A DNA stretch of 64,000 nt from Marinimicrococcus sp033875255 (GCA_033875255.1 JAWZSN010000003.1:1-64000); one strand, 5' to 3'. Counted from the first letter of the stretch, positions 24,846 to 34,014 are shown. A program made the numbers and translations. Notes: a model not told the origin generated them from the sequence alone.

Positions 24846-25301
24846 TCATCCGGCCGGCGGCAGCTCGACCGCCAGCATCGTCTCGCCGAACAGGCACTGA
24901 TAGTCGACAAGGCAGTAGCTGTACTCGACCTGCGCCTCCAGGGCGCTGCCGGGCCGGCCGCGGAAGGGCAGGCGCAGCTCGGGCGGTCCGTCGAAATAGC
25001 CGCCGCCCTCGAGTTGCGCCTCGAGCGGCACCGGGGCAGTCCACGCCACGCCCGGAGCGCTGCGCGGCGTGACCCTGATGCCGGGCTCGCCCAGCAGCCT
25101 TGCAGCACCGTGCGGACGAAGGACGACGATCAGCTCGCCACCCCCGGGCCCCGGTGCCACGCGGCCGCTCACCTCGACGCCGCCCGCGGGCTGCTCGAGG
25201 CGAGGCGTGATGCTGCCGAGCAGGCCGCCCGGGTCACGGGCCATGGCCGGGGGGCCGAAAGCCGTGACCAGGGCTGCCAGGAGCAGGGCACGTCGCCGCA
25301 T
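24846..25301 (-). CDS. Small exported protein resembling the DsbD alpha (N-terminal) domain
   Basis: A 151-residue protein with a signal peptide (MRRRALLLAALVTAFGPPAMA). The mature part is a probable beta-sandwich ending in VEYSYCLVDYQCLFGET, whose two cysteines five residues apart recall the Y-x-x-C...C-x-P-P region of the DsbD alpha domain. DsbD alpha passes electrons to periplasmic partners. Here there is no attached membrane or thioredoxin domain, so the protein would have to be reduced by something else. Resemblance is by eye and remote. It lies 13 bp upstream of gpsA and 25 bp downstream of the transaldolase-like gene, so the three may be co-transcribed. Confidence 0.6.
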   Translation of the reverse strand: MRRRALLLAALVTAFGPPAMARDPGGLLGSITPRLEQPAGGVEVSGRVAPGPGGGELIVVLRPHGAARLLGEPGIRVTPRSAPGVAWTAPVPLEAQLEGGGYFDGPPELRLPFRGRPGSALEAQVEYSYCLVDYQCLFGETMLAVELPPAG

Positions 25302-25326
25302 GGCCGCCTCTCCGCGGGCCGTCCGG

Positions 25327-25986
25327 TCAGGCGATGGTCTGGCCGGTGCGCTCCCAGTCCTTGAGGAACGCCGCCAGACCCTTGTCGGTCAGCGGGTGGC
25401 CGGCGAGCTGGCGCAGCACCGCCGGCGGCAGGGTCGCCACGTCGGCACCCATGCGCGCCGCCTGGACGACATGGTTGGGGCTGCGCACCGAAGCCACCAG
25501 CACCTCGGTCGAGATGGTCTCGGGGTAGCTGCGGTAGATCTCGAGGATCTCCGAGATGAGCTGCATCCCGTCGAAGCCGATATCGTCGAGGCGGCCGACG
25601 AACGGCGAGATGAAGCTGGCGCCGGCCTTGGCTGCCAGGAGCGCCTGGGCCGCCGAGAAGCAAAGCGTGACGTTGACCAGCGTCCCCTCGGAGGAGAGCG
25701 CCCGGCAGGCCTTGAGCCCGTCCCAGGTGAGCGGCACCTTCACGCAGACATTGTCGGCCACCTGGGCCAGCTTGCGACCCTCGCGCAGCATCCCTTCCGC
25801 GTCGGTCGCGGTGACCTCGGCGCTCACCGGGCCGTCCACGAGCTGGCAGATCTCGCCCAGCACCTCGATGAAGTCGCGACCCGACTTCGCGACGAGGGAG
25901 GGATTGGTGGTGACGCCGTCGACCAGGCCGGTCGACGCGAGATCGGCGATCTCCTTGACGTCAGCGGTGTCCACGAAGAACTTCAT
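25327..25986 (-). CDS. Transaldolase / fructose-6-phosphate aldolase family (TalC/Fsa type)
   Basis: A 219-residue short transaldolase. It begins MKFFVDTADVKEI, and the signature VDGVTTNPSLVAKSGRDF follows. The Schiff-base lysine is in NVCVKVPLTWDGLKAC near residue 87, and later segments are TLCFSAAQALLAAKAGASFISPFVGRLDDIG and LVASVRSPNHVVQAA. Short enzymes of this group include true transaldolases and F6P aldolases, not distinguishable by eye. The ATG at 25986 is used because homologues start MKFFVDT; the longer frame upstream looks spurious. Confidence 0.88.
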   Translation of the reverse strand: MKFFVDTADVKEIADLASTGLVDGVTTNPSLVAKSGRDFIEVLGEICQLVDGPVSAEVTATDAEGMLREGRKLAQVADNVCVKVPLTWDGLKACRALSSEGTLVNVTLCFSAAQALLAAKAGASFISPFVGRLDDIGFDGMQLISEILEIYRSYPETISTEVLVASVRSPNHVVQAARMGADVATLPPAVLRQLAGHPLTDKGLAAFLKDWERTGQTIA

Positions 25987-26068
25987 CTGCCACTCCAGCT
26001 GGCCTGCCGTGCCCGCCATCGCTGCCGCGCGGCGGCGGCGCGATGAGTGACGCGATCAGGCCGCAAGT

Positions 26069-26398
26069 TCAATGCGCCATTTGGCCCTTCATCTCGTAGC
26101 GGCCCTCGTGCAGCTCGCCGAACAGCTCGGCTACCTGGGGATGCTCGATCGGGTCGTCGGAGACGTCGGGCAGCAGGTTCTGCTCCGAGACATAGGCGAT
26201 ATAGTAGGAGTCCGAGTTCTCGGCGAGAAGATGGTAGAAAGGCTGGTCCTTGGACGGCCGGATCTCCTCGGGGATCGACTCGTACCATTCCTCGCTGTTG
26301 CTGAAGGAGGGATCGACGTCGAAGATCACGCCCCGGAACGGGAAGATCCGGTGCTTGACCACCTGGCCGATCGTGTATTTTGCCTGCCGTCGTTCCAT
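26069..26398 (-). CDS. hspQ: Heat-shock protein HspQ
   Basis: A 109-residue hemimethylated-DNA-binding/HspQ-type protein. Signatures are FPFRGVIFDVDPSFSNSEEWYESIP, QPFYHLLAEN and YIAYVSEQNLLPD. In enterobacteria HspQ modulates Lon specificity and DnaA stability; the role here is inferred by family. The ATG at 26398 follows a purine-rich stretch. Its neighbours are metabolic and say little about function. Confidence 0.9.
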   Translation of the reverse strand: MERRQAKYTIGQVVKHRIFPFRGVIFDVDPSFSNSEEWYESIPEEIRPSKDQPFYHLLAENSDSYYIAYVSEQNLLPDVSDDPIEHPQVAELFGELHEGRYEMKGQMAH

Positions 26399-26561
26399 TC
26401 CGAGACCTCGTTGGCGGCGCTGACGGCAACCTCTGCGCGTCCTTGGCGCGAAGGGCCGACGGTGCACCCGTCGGCCCTCATATTGGGAGGCGAGGCCGCT
26501 CCGCCAAGGCGGAGCGCCGCAATGAGCGCTCCCCGGGGCGGCCGACGCCTGGTCCTGCCGG

Positions 26562-27431
26562 TCAGTCCTCGCGCAGATTGACGATCAGGCTCGACGTGTC
26601 GAAGCGGTTGCCGCCCTTCTGCTGGACCAGCCGGTAGAGCTGGTCGACCGCGGCGGTCATCGGCAGGGCTGCGCCGTTGTTGCGCGCCTCGTCCATGGCG
26701 ATCCTGAGGTCCTTGCGCATCCAGTCGACCGCGAACCCGAAGTCGAACTTGTTCTGCGCCATGGTCTTCCAGCGGTTCTCCATCTGCCAGGACTGGGCGG
26801 CACCCTTGGAGATGGTCTCGAGCACCTTGTCGGTGTCGAGCCCGGCGCGCTGGGCGAAGTTGACCGCCTCGGAGAGCGCCTGGACGAGGCCGGCGATGCA
26901 GATCTGGTTCACCGACTTGGTAAGCTGGCCAGAGCCTACCTCGCCCATCAGCGTGATCTGCCGGCCATAGGCGCGCATCACCGGCTCGGCCTTGTCGAAC
27001 GCCGCCTGCTCGCCGCCGCACATGATCGTGAGCACGCCGTTCTCGGCACCCGCCTGCCCGCCCGAGACCGGGGCGTCGATGAAGGCCGCCTCCTTCTCGC
27101 CGCAGGAAGCGGCCAGCTCGCGGGCGATGCCGGCGCTGGCGGTGGTGTGGTCGACGACGATCGCACCCTTGGAGAGGCCGGCGAGGAAGCCGTCCTCGCC
27201 CTCGGCAACGGCGCGCAGGTCGGGATCGTCGCCCACCATGACGAAGACCAGCTCGGCACCCTGGGCAGCCTCGCGCGGGGTCTCGGCCATGCTGCCGCCG
27301 TGCTGCTCGCACCACGACTTCGCCTTGGCGGCGGTGCGGTTGTAGACCTTGACCTCGTGCCCCTTGGCGACGAGATGCCCGGCCATCGGGTAGCCCATCA
27401 CGCCCAGACCGATAAATGCCGCCTTCGCCAT
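26562..27431 (-). CDS. NAD(P)-dependent beta-hydroxyacid dehydrogenase (HIBADH/tartronate semialdehyde reductase family)
   Basis: A 289-residue enzyme. The Rossmann motif AFIGLGVMGYPMAGHL lies at residue 5. Substrate-binding DAPVSGGQAGAENGVLTIMCGG is at about 120-141, and the catalytic lysine is in GSGQLTKSVNQ near 171. KDLRIAMDEARNNGAALP is in the C-terminal helical domain. Members oxidise 3-hydroxyisobutyrate or reduce tartronate semialdehyde or glyoxylate. A 3-hydroxyisobutyrate role would fit the nearby methylmalonate-semialdehyde dehydrogenase (30.3 kb), but pepN intervenes and faces the other way. The ATG at 27431 follows AGGAGAGGTGCA. Confidence 0.85.
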   Translation of the reverse strand: MAKAAFIGLGVMGYPMAGHLVAKGHEVKVYNRTAAKAKSWCEQHGGSMAETPREAAQGAELVFVMVGDDPDLRAVAEGEDGFLAGLSKGAIVVDHTTASAGIARELAASCGEKEAAFIDAPVSGGQAGAENGVLTIMCGGEQAAFDKAEPVMRAYGRQITLMGEVGSGQLTKSVNQICIAGLVQALSEAVNFAQRAGLDTDKVLETISKGAAQSWQMENRWKTMAQNKFDFGFAVDWMRKDLRIAMDEARNNGAALPMTAAVDQLYRLVQQKGGNRFDTSSLIVNLRED

Positions 27432-27549
27432 TGCACCTCTCCTGGCTCGCTTCCGAAGCGCGCGGAGGCTAGACCCAATCGGCGACGGCCTCAAGGCGAG
27501 CCACCCGGGAGGGGGCGGGCAGGGGCCATATCCGGCGAGCCAGAGGAGC

Positions 27550-30195
27550 ATGGCGATGGTTGAAGCGAAGCAGCCGCAGCCCGTCCACCTGAGCGACTAT
27601 CGTCCCCCCGCCTGGCGGGTGGAGCAGGTGGAGCTGTGCTTCGCGCTCGATCCCGAGCAGACCCGGGTGACCTCGCGGCTGAGCCTCGCGCGGACGACGG
27701 CGGAGCCGGAGCCTCTGGTGCTGGACGGCCGCGAGCTGGAGCTGGAGAGCGTCGCGGTTGACGGGCGCCGGCTCGAGCCCGGCGCCTACGAGGTGGACGA
27801 GCGGCATCTCACGCTTTGCGAGGTGCCCGAGCGCTTCGTCCTCGAGACGGTGAGCGTGATCGACCCGCGCGCCAATACCTCGCTCATGGGCCTTTACGTC
27901 TCCAACGGCGTGTTCTGCACCCAGTGCGAGGCCGAGGGCTTCCGGCGGATCACCTGGTTCCTCGACCGGCCCGACGTGATGGCCCGCTACCGGGTGCGGA
28001 TCGAGGCCGACAAGGCAGCCTGCCCGCTGCTGCTCTCCAACGGCAACCCGGTCGAGCAGGGCGATCTCGGCGGCGGTCGGCACTTCGCCGTGTGGGACGA
28101 CCCGTTCCCCAAGCCCGCCTATCTCTTTGCCTTGGTGGCGGGCGATCTGGCGACGCTCGAGGACCGCTTCACCACCCGCTCGGGCCGCGAGGTGACGCTG
28201 CGTATCCACGCCGATGAAGGCCATATCGGCCAGTGCCGCCACGCGCTGGAGTCGCTCAAGAAGTCGATGCGCTGGGACGAGGATGTCTACGGGCTCGAAT
28301 ACGACCTCGACCTCTTCCAGATCGTGGCGGTGAGCGACTTCAATTTCGGGGCCATGGAGAACAAGGGCCTCAACATCTTCAATACCAGCGCCGCGCTCGC
28401 CGACCCCGAGACCGCCACCGACGCCGACTTCATGCAGGTCGAGCGGATCATCGCGCACGAGTATTTCCACAACTGGACCGGCAACCGCGTCACCTGCCGC
28501 GACTGGTTCCAGCTCACCCTGAAAGAGGGGCTCACGGTCTTCCGCGACCAGCAGTTCGCCGCCGACATGCACTCGCCCGCCCTCAAGCGGATCGGCGACG
28601 TGGTGCTGCTGCGCGACGCCCAGTTCGCCGAGGACGCCGGGCCGCTGGCCCACCCGATCCGCCCCGATAGCTATGTCGAGATCAACAATTTCTACACGCG
28701 CACGGTCTACGAGAAGGGTGCCGAGATCATCCGCATGATCCACACCCTGCTCGGCCCCGAGCAGTTCCGGCGCGGCATCGATCTCTACTTCCGGCGGCAC
28801 GACGGACAGGCCGTCACCTGCGAGGACTTCCTCGCCGCCATGGCGGACGCCTCCGGGCGCGATCTCGCGCACTTTGCCCGCTGGTACAGCCAGGCCGGTA
28901 CACCGGCGCTCGAGGTGCGCCGCTCTTACGACGCCGGGTCGGGGCGGCTCACCCTGGAGTTCCGCCAGAGCACCCCGCCCACGCGGGGGCAGCCCGAGAA
29001 GCTGCCGCTGCACATCCCGGTGAGCATGGGCCTCGTCGGCAAGAGCGGCCGGGCGCTGGAGCTGCAGCTCGAGGGTGAGAACGAGCCGCGCGGCACCAGC
29101 CGGGTGCTCGAGCTCAAGGAGCCGGTCGAGCGCTTCACCTTCGTCGGCGTGGAAGAGGAGGCGGTGCCCTCGCTGCTGCGCGGCTTCTCGGCGCCGGTGC
29201 GGCTGGACGCCGGCTACAGCCGCGAGGATCTGGCGCTGTTGCTGGCCCACGACGAGGACGCCTTCAGCCGCTGGGAGGCAGGTCAGACCCTGGCCGTGCG
29301 GCTGATGCTCCAGGAGATCGCGGCGATCGGTGCTGGTCGTGAGCCCAGCCTCGATGACGCCCTGCCCGAGGCCTTCCGGGTGCTCCTCGGCGACCGCGAG
29401 GCCGAGCCCGCCTTCCTCGCGCGGGCAGTGAGCCTGCCCGGCCGCTCCTACCTCGCCCAGCAGCTCGACACGATCCCGGTCGAGGCGCTGCAGCGCACCC
29501 TGCGCTTTTTCCAGGCCGGTCTGGGACGCCGGCTCGCCGATCTTTGGCAGGGCATTTTCGAGGCTCATGCCGGCCTCGATCCGGCCTCCATCGAGACCTC
29601 GGTGATGGGGAGGCGCGCGCTGCGCAACATCAGCCTGGCCTATCTGGTGTGGGGCGACGTGCCGGGCAGCGAGGCGCTGGCGTTGGAGCAGTACCGGCAG
29701 GCCGGCAACATGACCGACCGGCTGGCTGCCCTGCGCGCATTGGCCGAGGGCGGCGGCGCGGCCGCCGAGGCGGCGCTGGCGGACTTCTACGAGAAGTGGA
29801 AGCACGAGGATCTGGTGGTCAACAAATGGCTGGCGCTGCAGGCCTCGATGGAAGATGCGAGGGCTTTGGAGCGGGTCCGGGCGCTGACCGCGCACCCCGC
29901 GTTCAGCCTCGCCAATCCCAACCGGGTGCGCGCGCTCGTAGGGGTGTTCGCGAACATGAACCTCACCGGCTTTCACCGCGCCGACGGCGCCGGCTACGAG
30001 TTCCTCGCCGACCGGGTGCTGGAGCTCGATCGCCTGAATTCACAAGTGGCGGCACGGCTGCTCACCGCGTTCGGCCGCTGGCGGCGCTTCGACGCGGCCC
30101 GCCAGAGCGCAATGCGCGGGCAGCTCGAGCGGGTTCTTGCAGTCCCCGGGCTTTCGCGCGACTGCTATGAGATCGCCAGCAAGAGTGTGGCATGA
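27550..30195 (+). CDS. pepN: Aminopeptidase N (M1 family)
   Basis: An 881-residue zinc aminopeptidase that removes N-terminal residues in peptide turnover. The exopeptidase motif is NFGAMENKGLNIFN (GAMEN). The zinc site is HEYFHNWTGNRVTCRDWFQLTLKEG (HExxH with downstream Glu). The catalytic Tyr region is FYTRTVYEKGAEI. The C-terminal helical domain is complete. Length and motif spacing match gammaproteobacterial-type PepN. The ATG at 27550 follows GCCAGAGGAGC. No signal peptide. Confidence 0.95.
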   Translation: MAMVEAKQPQPVHLSDYRPPAWRVEQVELCFALDPEQTRVTSRLSLARTTAEPEPLVLDGRELELESVAVDGRRLEPGAYEVDERHLTLCEVPERFVLETVSVIDPRANTSLMGLYVSNGVFCTQCEAEGFRRITWFLDRPDVMARYRVRIEADKAACPLLLSNGNPVEQGDLGGGRHFAVWDDPFPKPAYLFALVAGDLATLEDRFTTRSGREVTLRIHADEGHIGQCRHALESLKKSMRWDEDVYGLEYDLDLFQIVAVSDFNFGAMENKGLNIFNTSAALADPETATDADFMQVERIIAHEYFHNWTGNRVTCRDWFQLTLKEGLTVFRDQQFAADMHSPALKRIGDVVLLRDAQFAEDAGPLAHPIRPDSYVEINNFYTRTVYEKGAEIIRMIHTLLGPEQFRRGIDLYFRRHDGQAVTCEDFLAAMADASGRDLAHFARWYSQAGTPALEVRRSYDAGSGRLTLEFRQSTPPTRGQPEKLPLHIPVSMGLVGKSGRALELQLEGENEPRGTSRVLELKEPVERFTFVGVEEEAVPSLLRGFSAPVRLDAGYSREDLALLLAHDEDAFSRWEAGQTLAVRLMLQEIAAIGAGREPSLDDALPEAFRVLLGDREAEPAFLARAVSLPGRSYLAQQLDTIPVEALQRTLRFFQAGLGRRLADLWQGIFEAHAGLDPASIETSVMGRRALRNISLAYLVWGDVPGSEALALEQYRQAGNMTDRLAALRALAEGGGAAAEAALADFYEKWKHEDLVVNKWLALQASMEDARALERVRALTAHPAFSLANPNRVRALVGVFANMNLTGFHRADGAGYEFLADRVLELDRLNSQVAARLLTAFGRWRRFDAARQSAMRGQLERVLAVPGLSRDCYEIASKSVA

Positions 30196-30324
30196 GCAGC
30201 CGGCTGCATCCCGCGCTGGACGGTTCTTCCGGCGGGAGCCTATGAAGGCCACCAACGTGGCGTCCGCACCCGGCCGGGGACCGGCGGGAGGCGGCCGGGC
30301 AGCACATGCGAGGGGGAGCAGGTC

Positions 30325-31821
30325 ATGAAGGACATCGGCCATCTGATCGGCGGCAAGAAGGTCGCCGGCACCAGCGGCGCCTATGGTGACATCTTCAATC
30401 CGGCAACTGGCGAGATCAGCGGGCGTGTGGCCTTCGGCGGCGCTTCGGAGGTCGACGCGGCCGTCCAGAACGCCAAAGCGGCGCTGCCGGGCTGGGCCAA
30501 TACCCCGGTGCTTCGCCGCGCCCGGGCCATGTTCCGCTTCAAGGAGCTGATCGAGCAGAACATGGACCGGCTGGCGCGGCTGGTCTCCGAGGAGCACGGC
30601 AAGACGTTCGACGACGCCAAGGGCGAGGTCACGCGCGGCCTCGAGGTGGTGGAGTTCGCCTGCGGCATCCCGCATCTGCTCAAGGGCGAGTTCAGCCACC
30701 AGGTCGGCACCGGCGTCGATCTCGTGTCGGACCGCCATCCGATCGGCGTGTGCGCCGGCATCACGCCCTTCAACTTCCCGGCCATGATCCCGTTGTGGAT
30801 GTCGCCGGTGGCCATCGCCTGCGGCAACGCCTTCATCCTCAAGCCCTCGGAGAAGGACCCGTCCTGCCCGATGCTGCTGGCCGAGCTGGCGCTCGAGGCC
30901 GGCGTGCCCGAGGGAATCCTCAACGTCGTGAACGGCGGCAAGGACGCGGTGAACGCGATCCTCTCCCATCCCGACGTCGCCGCCGTGAGCTTCGTCGGCG
31001 CCACGCCCACGGCCGAGTATATCTACAAGACCGGCACGGCCAACGGTAAGCGGGTGCAGGCGCTGGGCGGCGCCAAGAACCACATGGTCATCATGCCTGA
31101 CGCCGACCTCGACATGGCGGTCGACGCGCTGATGGGTGCCGCCTACGGTGCTGCCGGCGAGCGTTGCATGGCGATCTCGGTGGCGGTGCCGGTGGGCGAG
31201 AAGACCGCCGACGCGCTGGTCGAGCGCCTGGCGCCGCGGGTCCGCCAGCTGGAGATCGGCCCGGGCAACCAGGCCGGTGCCGAGATGGGGCCGCTGGTCA
31301 CCAAGGAGCATCTCGCCAAGGTGCGCGGCTATGTCGATCTCGGCGTCGAGGAAGGTGCGGAGCTTGTGGTCGACGGCCGCGACTTCAAGATGCAGGGCTA
31401 CGAGGACGGCTTCTTCATCGGCGGCTGCCTGTTCGACCGGGTGACCCCGGAGATGAAGATCTACAAGGACGAGATCTTCGGCCCGGTGCTCTCGGTGGTG
31501 CGCCAGCCGAGCTTCGATGCGGCAGTCAAGATCGTCAACGACCACGAGTTCGGCAACGGCACGGCGATCTTCACCCGCGACGGCGACGCCGCCCGGACCT
31601 TCGCCAACGCGGTCAATATCGGCATGGTCGGCGTGAACGTCCCGATCCCGGTGCCGATGGCCTTCCACAGCTTCGGCGGCTGGAAGCGCTCGCTGTTCGG
31701 CGACCACCACATGCACGGCATGGAGGGGGTCCGCTTCTTCACCCGCCTCAAGGCGGTCACCAGCCGCTGGCCGACCGGCATCCGCGCCGGTGCGGAGTTC
31801 CAGATGCCCACCATGGGCTGA
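30325..31821 (+). CDS. mmsA: CoA-acylating methylmalonate-semialdehyde dehydrogenase
   Basis: A 498-residue aldehyde dehydrogenase that converts methylmalonate semialdehyde (from valine) or malonate semialdehyde to propionyl-CoA or acetyl-CoA. Marks of the MmsA branch are ITPFNFPAMIPLWM, LKPSEKDPS, QALGGAKNHMVIMPDAD, and the catalytic Cys in YGAAGERCMAIS near residue 285. The C-terminal GWKRSLFGDHHMHGMEGVRF is present. The ATG at 30325 follows GAGGGGGAGCAGGTC. A strong intrinsic terminator follows at 31851. Confidence 0.95.
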   Translation: MKDIGHLIGGKKVAGTSGAYGDIFNPATGEISGRVAFGGASEVDAAVQNAKAALPGWANTPVLRRARAMFRFKELIEQNMDRLARLVSEEHGKTFDDAKGEVTRGLEVVEFACGIPHLLKGEFSHQVGTGVDLVSDRHPIGVCAGITPFNFPAMIPLWMSPVAIACGNAFILKPSEKDPSCPMLLAELALEAGVPEGILNVVNGGKDAVNAILSHPDVAAVSFVGATPTAEYIYKTGTANGKRVQALGGAKNHMVIMPDADLDMAVDALMGAAYGAAGERCMAISVAVPVGEKTADALVERLAPRVRQLEIGPGNQAGAEMGPLVTKEHLAKVRGYVDLGVEEGAELVVDGRDFKMQGYEDGFFIGGCLFDRVTPEMKIYKDEIFGPVLSVVRQPSFDAAVKIVNDHEFGNGTAIFTRDGDAARTFANAVNIGMVGVNVPIPVPMAFHSFGGWKRSLFGDHHMHGMEGVRFFTRLKAVTSRWPTGIRAGAEFQMPTMG

Positions 31822-31850
31822 CGCGAGAAGCTCGCGTCGCGAGGAGGAAG

Positions 31851-31879
31851 GGGCCGCCCGGCATCGGGCGGCCCTTTTT
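31851..31879 (+). terminator. Rho-independent terminator of mmsA
   Basis: A perfect 10-bp GC stem, GGGCCGCCCG / CGGGCGGCCC with loop GCAT, is followed by TTTTT, 29 bp after the mmsA stop. It also separates mmsA from the convergent phnD-like gene. A second hairpin (GACGCGAG-AAG-CTCGCGTC, 31820-31838) overlaps the stop codon but has no U-tract. Confidence 0.9.
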
Positions 31880-31898
31880 CGATTGGCGAGACGGGCTC

Positions 31899-32831
31899 TC
31901 AGCCGCGGCGCGACTGCGTCGCCTCCTGGCGCATCCGCACGATGACATCGAAGAAGGAGTGGTCGACCGGCACGAAGCTGTCGGCGTCGCCGCCCTGGAT
32001 CGACTGGAAGCAGCCGGGCTGACGCTCCGGCATGTCGAGCAGGAGCTGCCGGTAGCCGTCCTTGAACGCCTGCGGCAGGGCCTTGCGGACCACCCGGGGG
32101 GAGTTGGGGATCAGGTCCGAGGTCCAAACGATGCGGACATCCTTCATGTCGAGCGCGCCCTTGTCGACCATCTTCCGGAGGGTGCCGGTGGAGAAGCCCT
32201 CGGCCGGATCGCCGACGCCCGAGACATTGGTCACCGCGGCGTCGTACTGGTTGTTCAAGAGCGCGATGATCCCCTGCTCGTGGCCGCCGGAAAAGCCGGT
32301 GCGGCCGAAGAAGACCTTGGGGTCGTAGCCCTTGTCCTTGAGCTCGAAGGACGGGACCAGATAGCCGGAGGTCGAGTTCGGGTCGGCGAAGGCCAGCGAG
32401 CGACCCTTGAGGTCGTCGAGGGTATGGAAGGGGCTGTCGGCGCGGACCACCAGCACCGAATGGTAGCCGCTGCTGCCGTCGATCTGCCTGGTGATGACCA
32501 GTGGCTCGATGGCTTCGGGATCCTGCAGGTAGACTCCGGCATAGCCCGACGGACCGAGGGTCGCCGCCTCGAGATGGCCGGCGATCAGGCCCTGCATCAC
32601 GCCGGCATAGTCGGCGGCCGGATAGAGCTCGACCGGCAGGCCGAACTCGGCCTCCAGCAGATCCTTAAAGCAGGTGTGCTTGGCGAGCCGGTCGGCCTCG
32701 TTCTCGCCGCTCAAGAGGCCCACGCGGATTTTCGTGATCTCGCTCTTCCAGGCCTCGTCGGCTCGGGCCTCGCCGGTCGCTGCGAAAAGGGCGAGGGCGG
32801 CCGCGCCCAGAAGGTGCAGTCGGTTCAGCAT
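31899..32831 (-). CDS. Phosphate/phosphonate-type ABC transporter substrate-binding protein (PhnD family)
   Basis: A 310-residue periplasmic binding protein with a signal peptide (MLNRLHLLGAAALALFAATGEARA). Mature-domain signatures of the PhnD family are IRVGLLSGENEADRLAKHTCFKDLLE, TLGPSGYAGVY, LKGRSLAFADPNSTSGYLVP and YDAAVTNVSG. It would deliver phosphonate, phosphite or a related oxyanion to an inner-membrane permease, but no PhnC ATPase or PhnE permease lies nearby, so it is an orphan. The ATG at 32831 is chosen because the signal peptide begins there. Confidence 0.88.
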   Translation of the reverse strand: MLNRLHLLGAAALALFAATGEARADEAWKSEITKIRVGLLSGENEADRLAKHTCFKDLLEAEFGLPVELYPAADYAGVMQGLIAGHLEAATLGPSGYAGVYLQDPEAIEPLVITRQIDGSSGYHSVLVVRADSPFHTLDDLKGRSLAFADPNSTSGYLVPSFELKDKGYDPKVFFGRTGFSGGHEQGIIALLNNQYDAAVTNVSGVGDPAEGFSTGTLRKMVDKGALDMKDVRIVWTSDLIPNSPRVVRKALPQAFKDGYRQLLLDMPERQPGCFQSIQGGDADSFVPVDHSFFDVIVRMRQEATQSRRG

Positions 32832-32986
32832 GATGCCTCTGTCGTCCGTATTTCGGGGGAAGTACTTTTGGACCACAGAAGCCTAGCTCGCCGCCGTGAC
32901 GGGCGTTCGGCAGGCGCGATACAGGCTGGCGACGGCTCCGTGACAGGGCGGCACCCCCGCCAACCGGCAGACGAACGAGGAGAGGA

Positions 32987-33013
32987 AGCCGCGCGCAGCG
33001 CTCGCGCGCGGCT
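32987..33013 (-). terminator. Candidate terminator hairpin after denD-like gene
   Basis: AGCCGCGCGC / GCGCGCGGCT form a perfect 10-bp stem with a 7-base loop, 17 bp beyond the stop codon of the minus-strand gene ending at 33031. On that strand it is followed by a pyrimidine run (TCCTCTCC) rather than a clean U-tract, so activity is uncertain. Confidence 0.4.
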
Positions 33014-33030
33014 CCGTTATCAGGATCCGA

Positions 33031-34014
33031 TCAGGCGATCCTGCCGCCCAGCTCGTCCTCGATATGGGCGCGGATGATCTCCTCGAGATCGCCGTCCGGG
33101 ACGAAGCCCATGGCAAGCGCCCGCGTCGCCTCGGCGCGCGACGCCCAACCGCGCACGATCTTCTCGATGGTGGCGTCCTTCTCCCAGCGGATGCGGCCGG
33201 CCACCTCCTTGCCCGCCACCCGCTCCAGCGCGTCCACCATCTCGCCGATCCCGGCGGTGATGCCCGGCAGGAGCAGGGCGCGGGTCATGCCCCAGCTCTC
33301 GTCGGAGAGCTGCATCCCGTGCACCAAGGCGTCCACCACGCGACGCGGCGAGAGGATGTACATGGCGGCGTCGCGGCCCACCGGACAGACCGCCTCCTGG
33401 CCCGCCAGCGGCTCGCGGATGATCGAGCTGGCGAAGGTCGAGGCCGCCTTGTTGGGCTTGCCCGGGCGCACCACGATAGTCGGCAGGCGCAGCGAGCGGC
33501 CGTCGACGAAGCCCTTGCGGCTGTAGTCGGCCACGAGAAGCTCGCCCGCCGCCTTCTGCATGCCGTAGGAGGTCTGCGGCGTGAGGTGGGTCTGGTCGGT
33601 GATGACCTCGGGCATGTCGCCGCCATAGACGGCAAGCGAGCTCGCGAACACCAGCCGCGGCCGCCGCCTGGTGGCGCGGAGCGCCTCCAGCAGCACCTGC
33701 GTGCCCAGGAGATTGACCGTCATGCCGAGATCGAAGTCGGCCTCGGCATTGCCGCTGACGATGGCCGCGAGGTGCCAGACGAGATCGGCCTCCGCCACCA
33801 GCCGGTCGATCGTGGCGCGGTCGGCGATGTCGCCGGTGACCACCTCGATGCGCGGGTCGGCGGGCACGCCCTCGCCGGCGAAGGCGTCGAACAGGACGAT
33901 CTTCTCGACCTTCTGCGGGGTTCCGCCGTCGAGCGCCAGGGCCCCGTCCTTCAGCAGCCGGGCGGCCAGCTTCTTGCCGATGAAGCCGGTGCCACCGGTG
34001 ATCAATACCCGCAT
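33031..34014 (-). CDS. NAD-dependent epimerase/dehydratase, DenD-like (D-erythronate dehydrogenase family)
   Basis: A 327-residue extended short-chain dehydrogenase. The NAD-binding motif is MRVLITGGTGFIGKKLA. Later come VWHLAAIVSGNAEADFDLGMTVN, FASSLAVYG and the catalytic YGMQKAAGE (YxxxK) near residue 160. RLPTIVVRPGKPNKAASTFASSIIREPLAGQ and the DAAMYILSPRR segment are typical of the D-erythronate dehydrogenase branch. DenD oxidises D-erythronate at C2. Partner genes of that pathway (denK/otnK, otnI, denH) are not next to it, so function is a family-level call. The ATG at 34014 gives the canonical start. Confidence 0.8.
   Translation of the reverse strand: MRVLITGGTGFIGKKLAARLLKDGALALDGGTPQKVEKIVLFDAFAGEGVPADPRIEVVTGDIADRATIDRLVAEADLVWHLAAIVSGNAEADFDLGMTVNLLGTQVLLEALRATRRRPRLVFASSLAVYGGDMPEVITDQTHLTPQTSYGMQKAAGELLVADYSRKGFVDGRSLRLPTIVVRPGKPNKAASTFASSIIREPLAGQEAVCPVGRDAAMYILSPRRVVDALVHGMQLSDESWGMTRALLLPGITAGIGEMVDALERVAGKEVAGRIRWEKDATIEKIVRGWASRAEATRALAMGFVPDGDLEEIIRAHIEDELGGRIA

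Noticed and set aside
27469..29976. 835-codon minus-strand open frame over pepN
   Set aside because: Antisense shadow of pepN; the plus strand has GAMEN and HExxH motifs, the minus frame none.
30040..32127. 695-codon minus-strand open frame over mmsA
   Set aside because: Antisense shadow; mmsA on the plus strand has the complete dehydrogenase motifs and a terminator.
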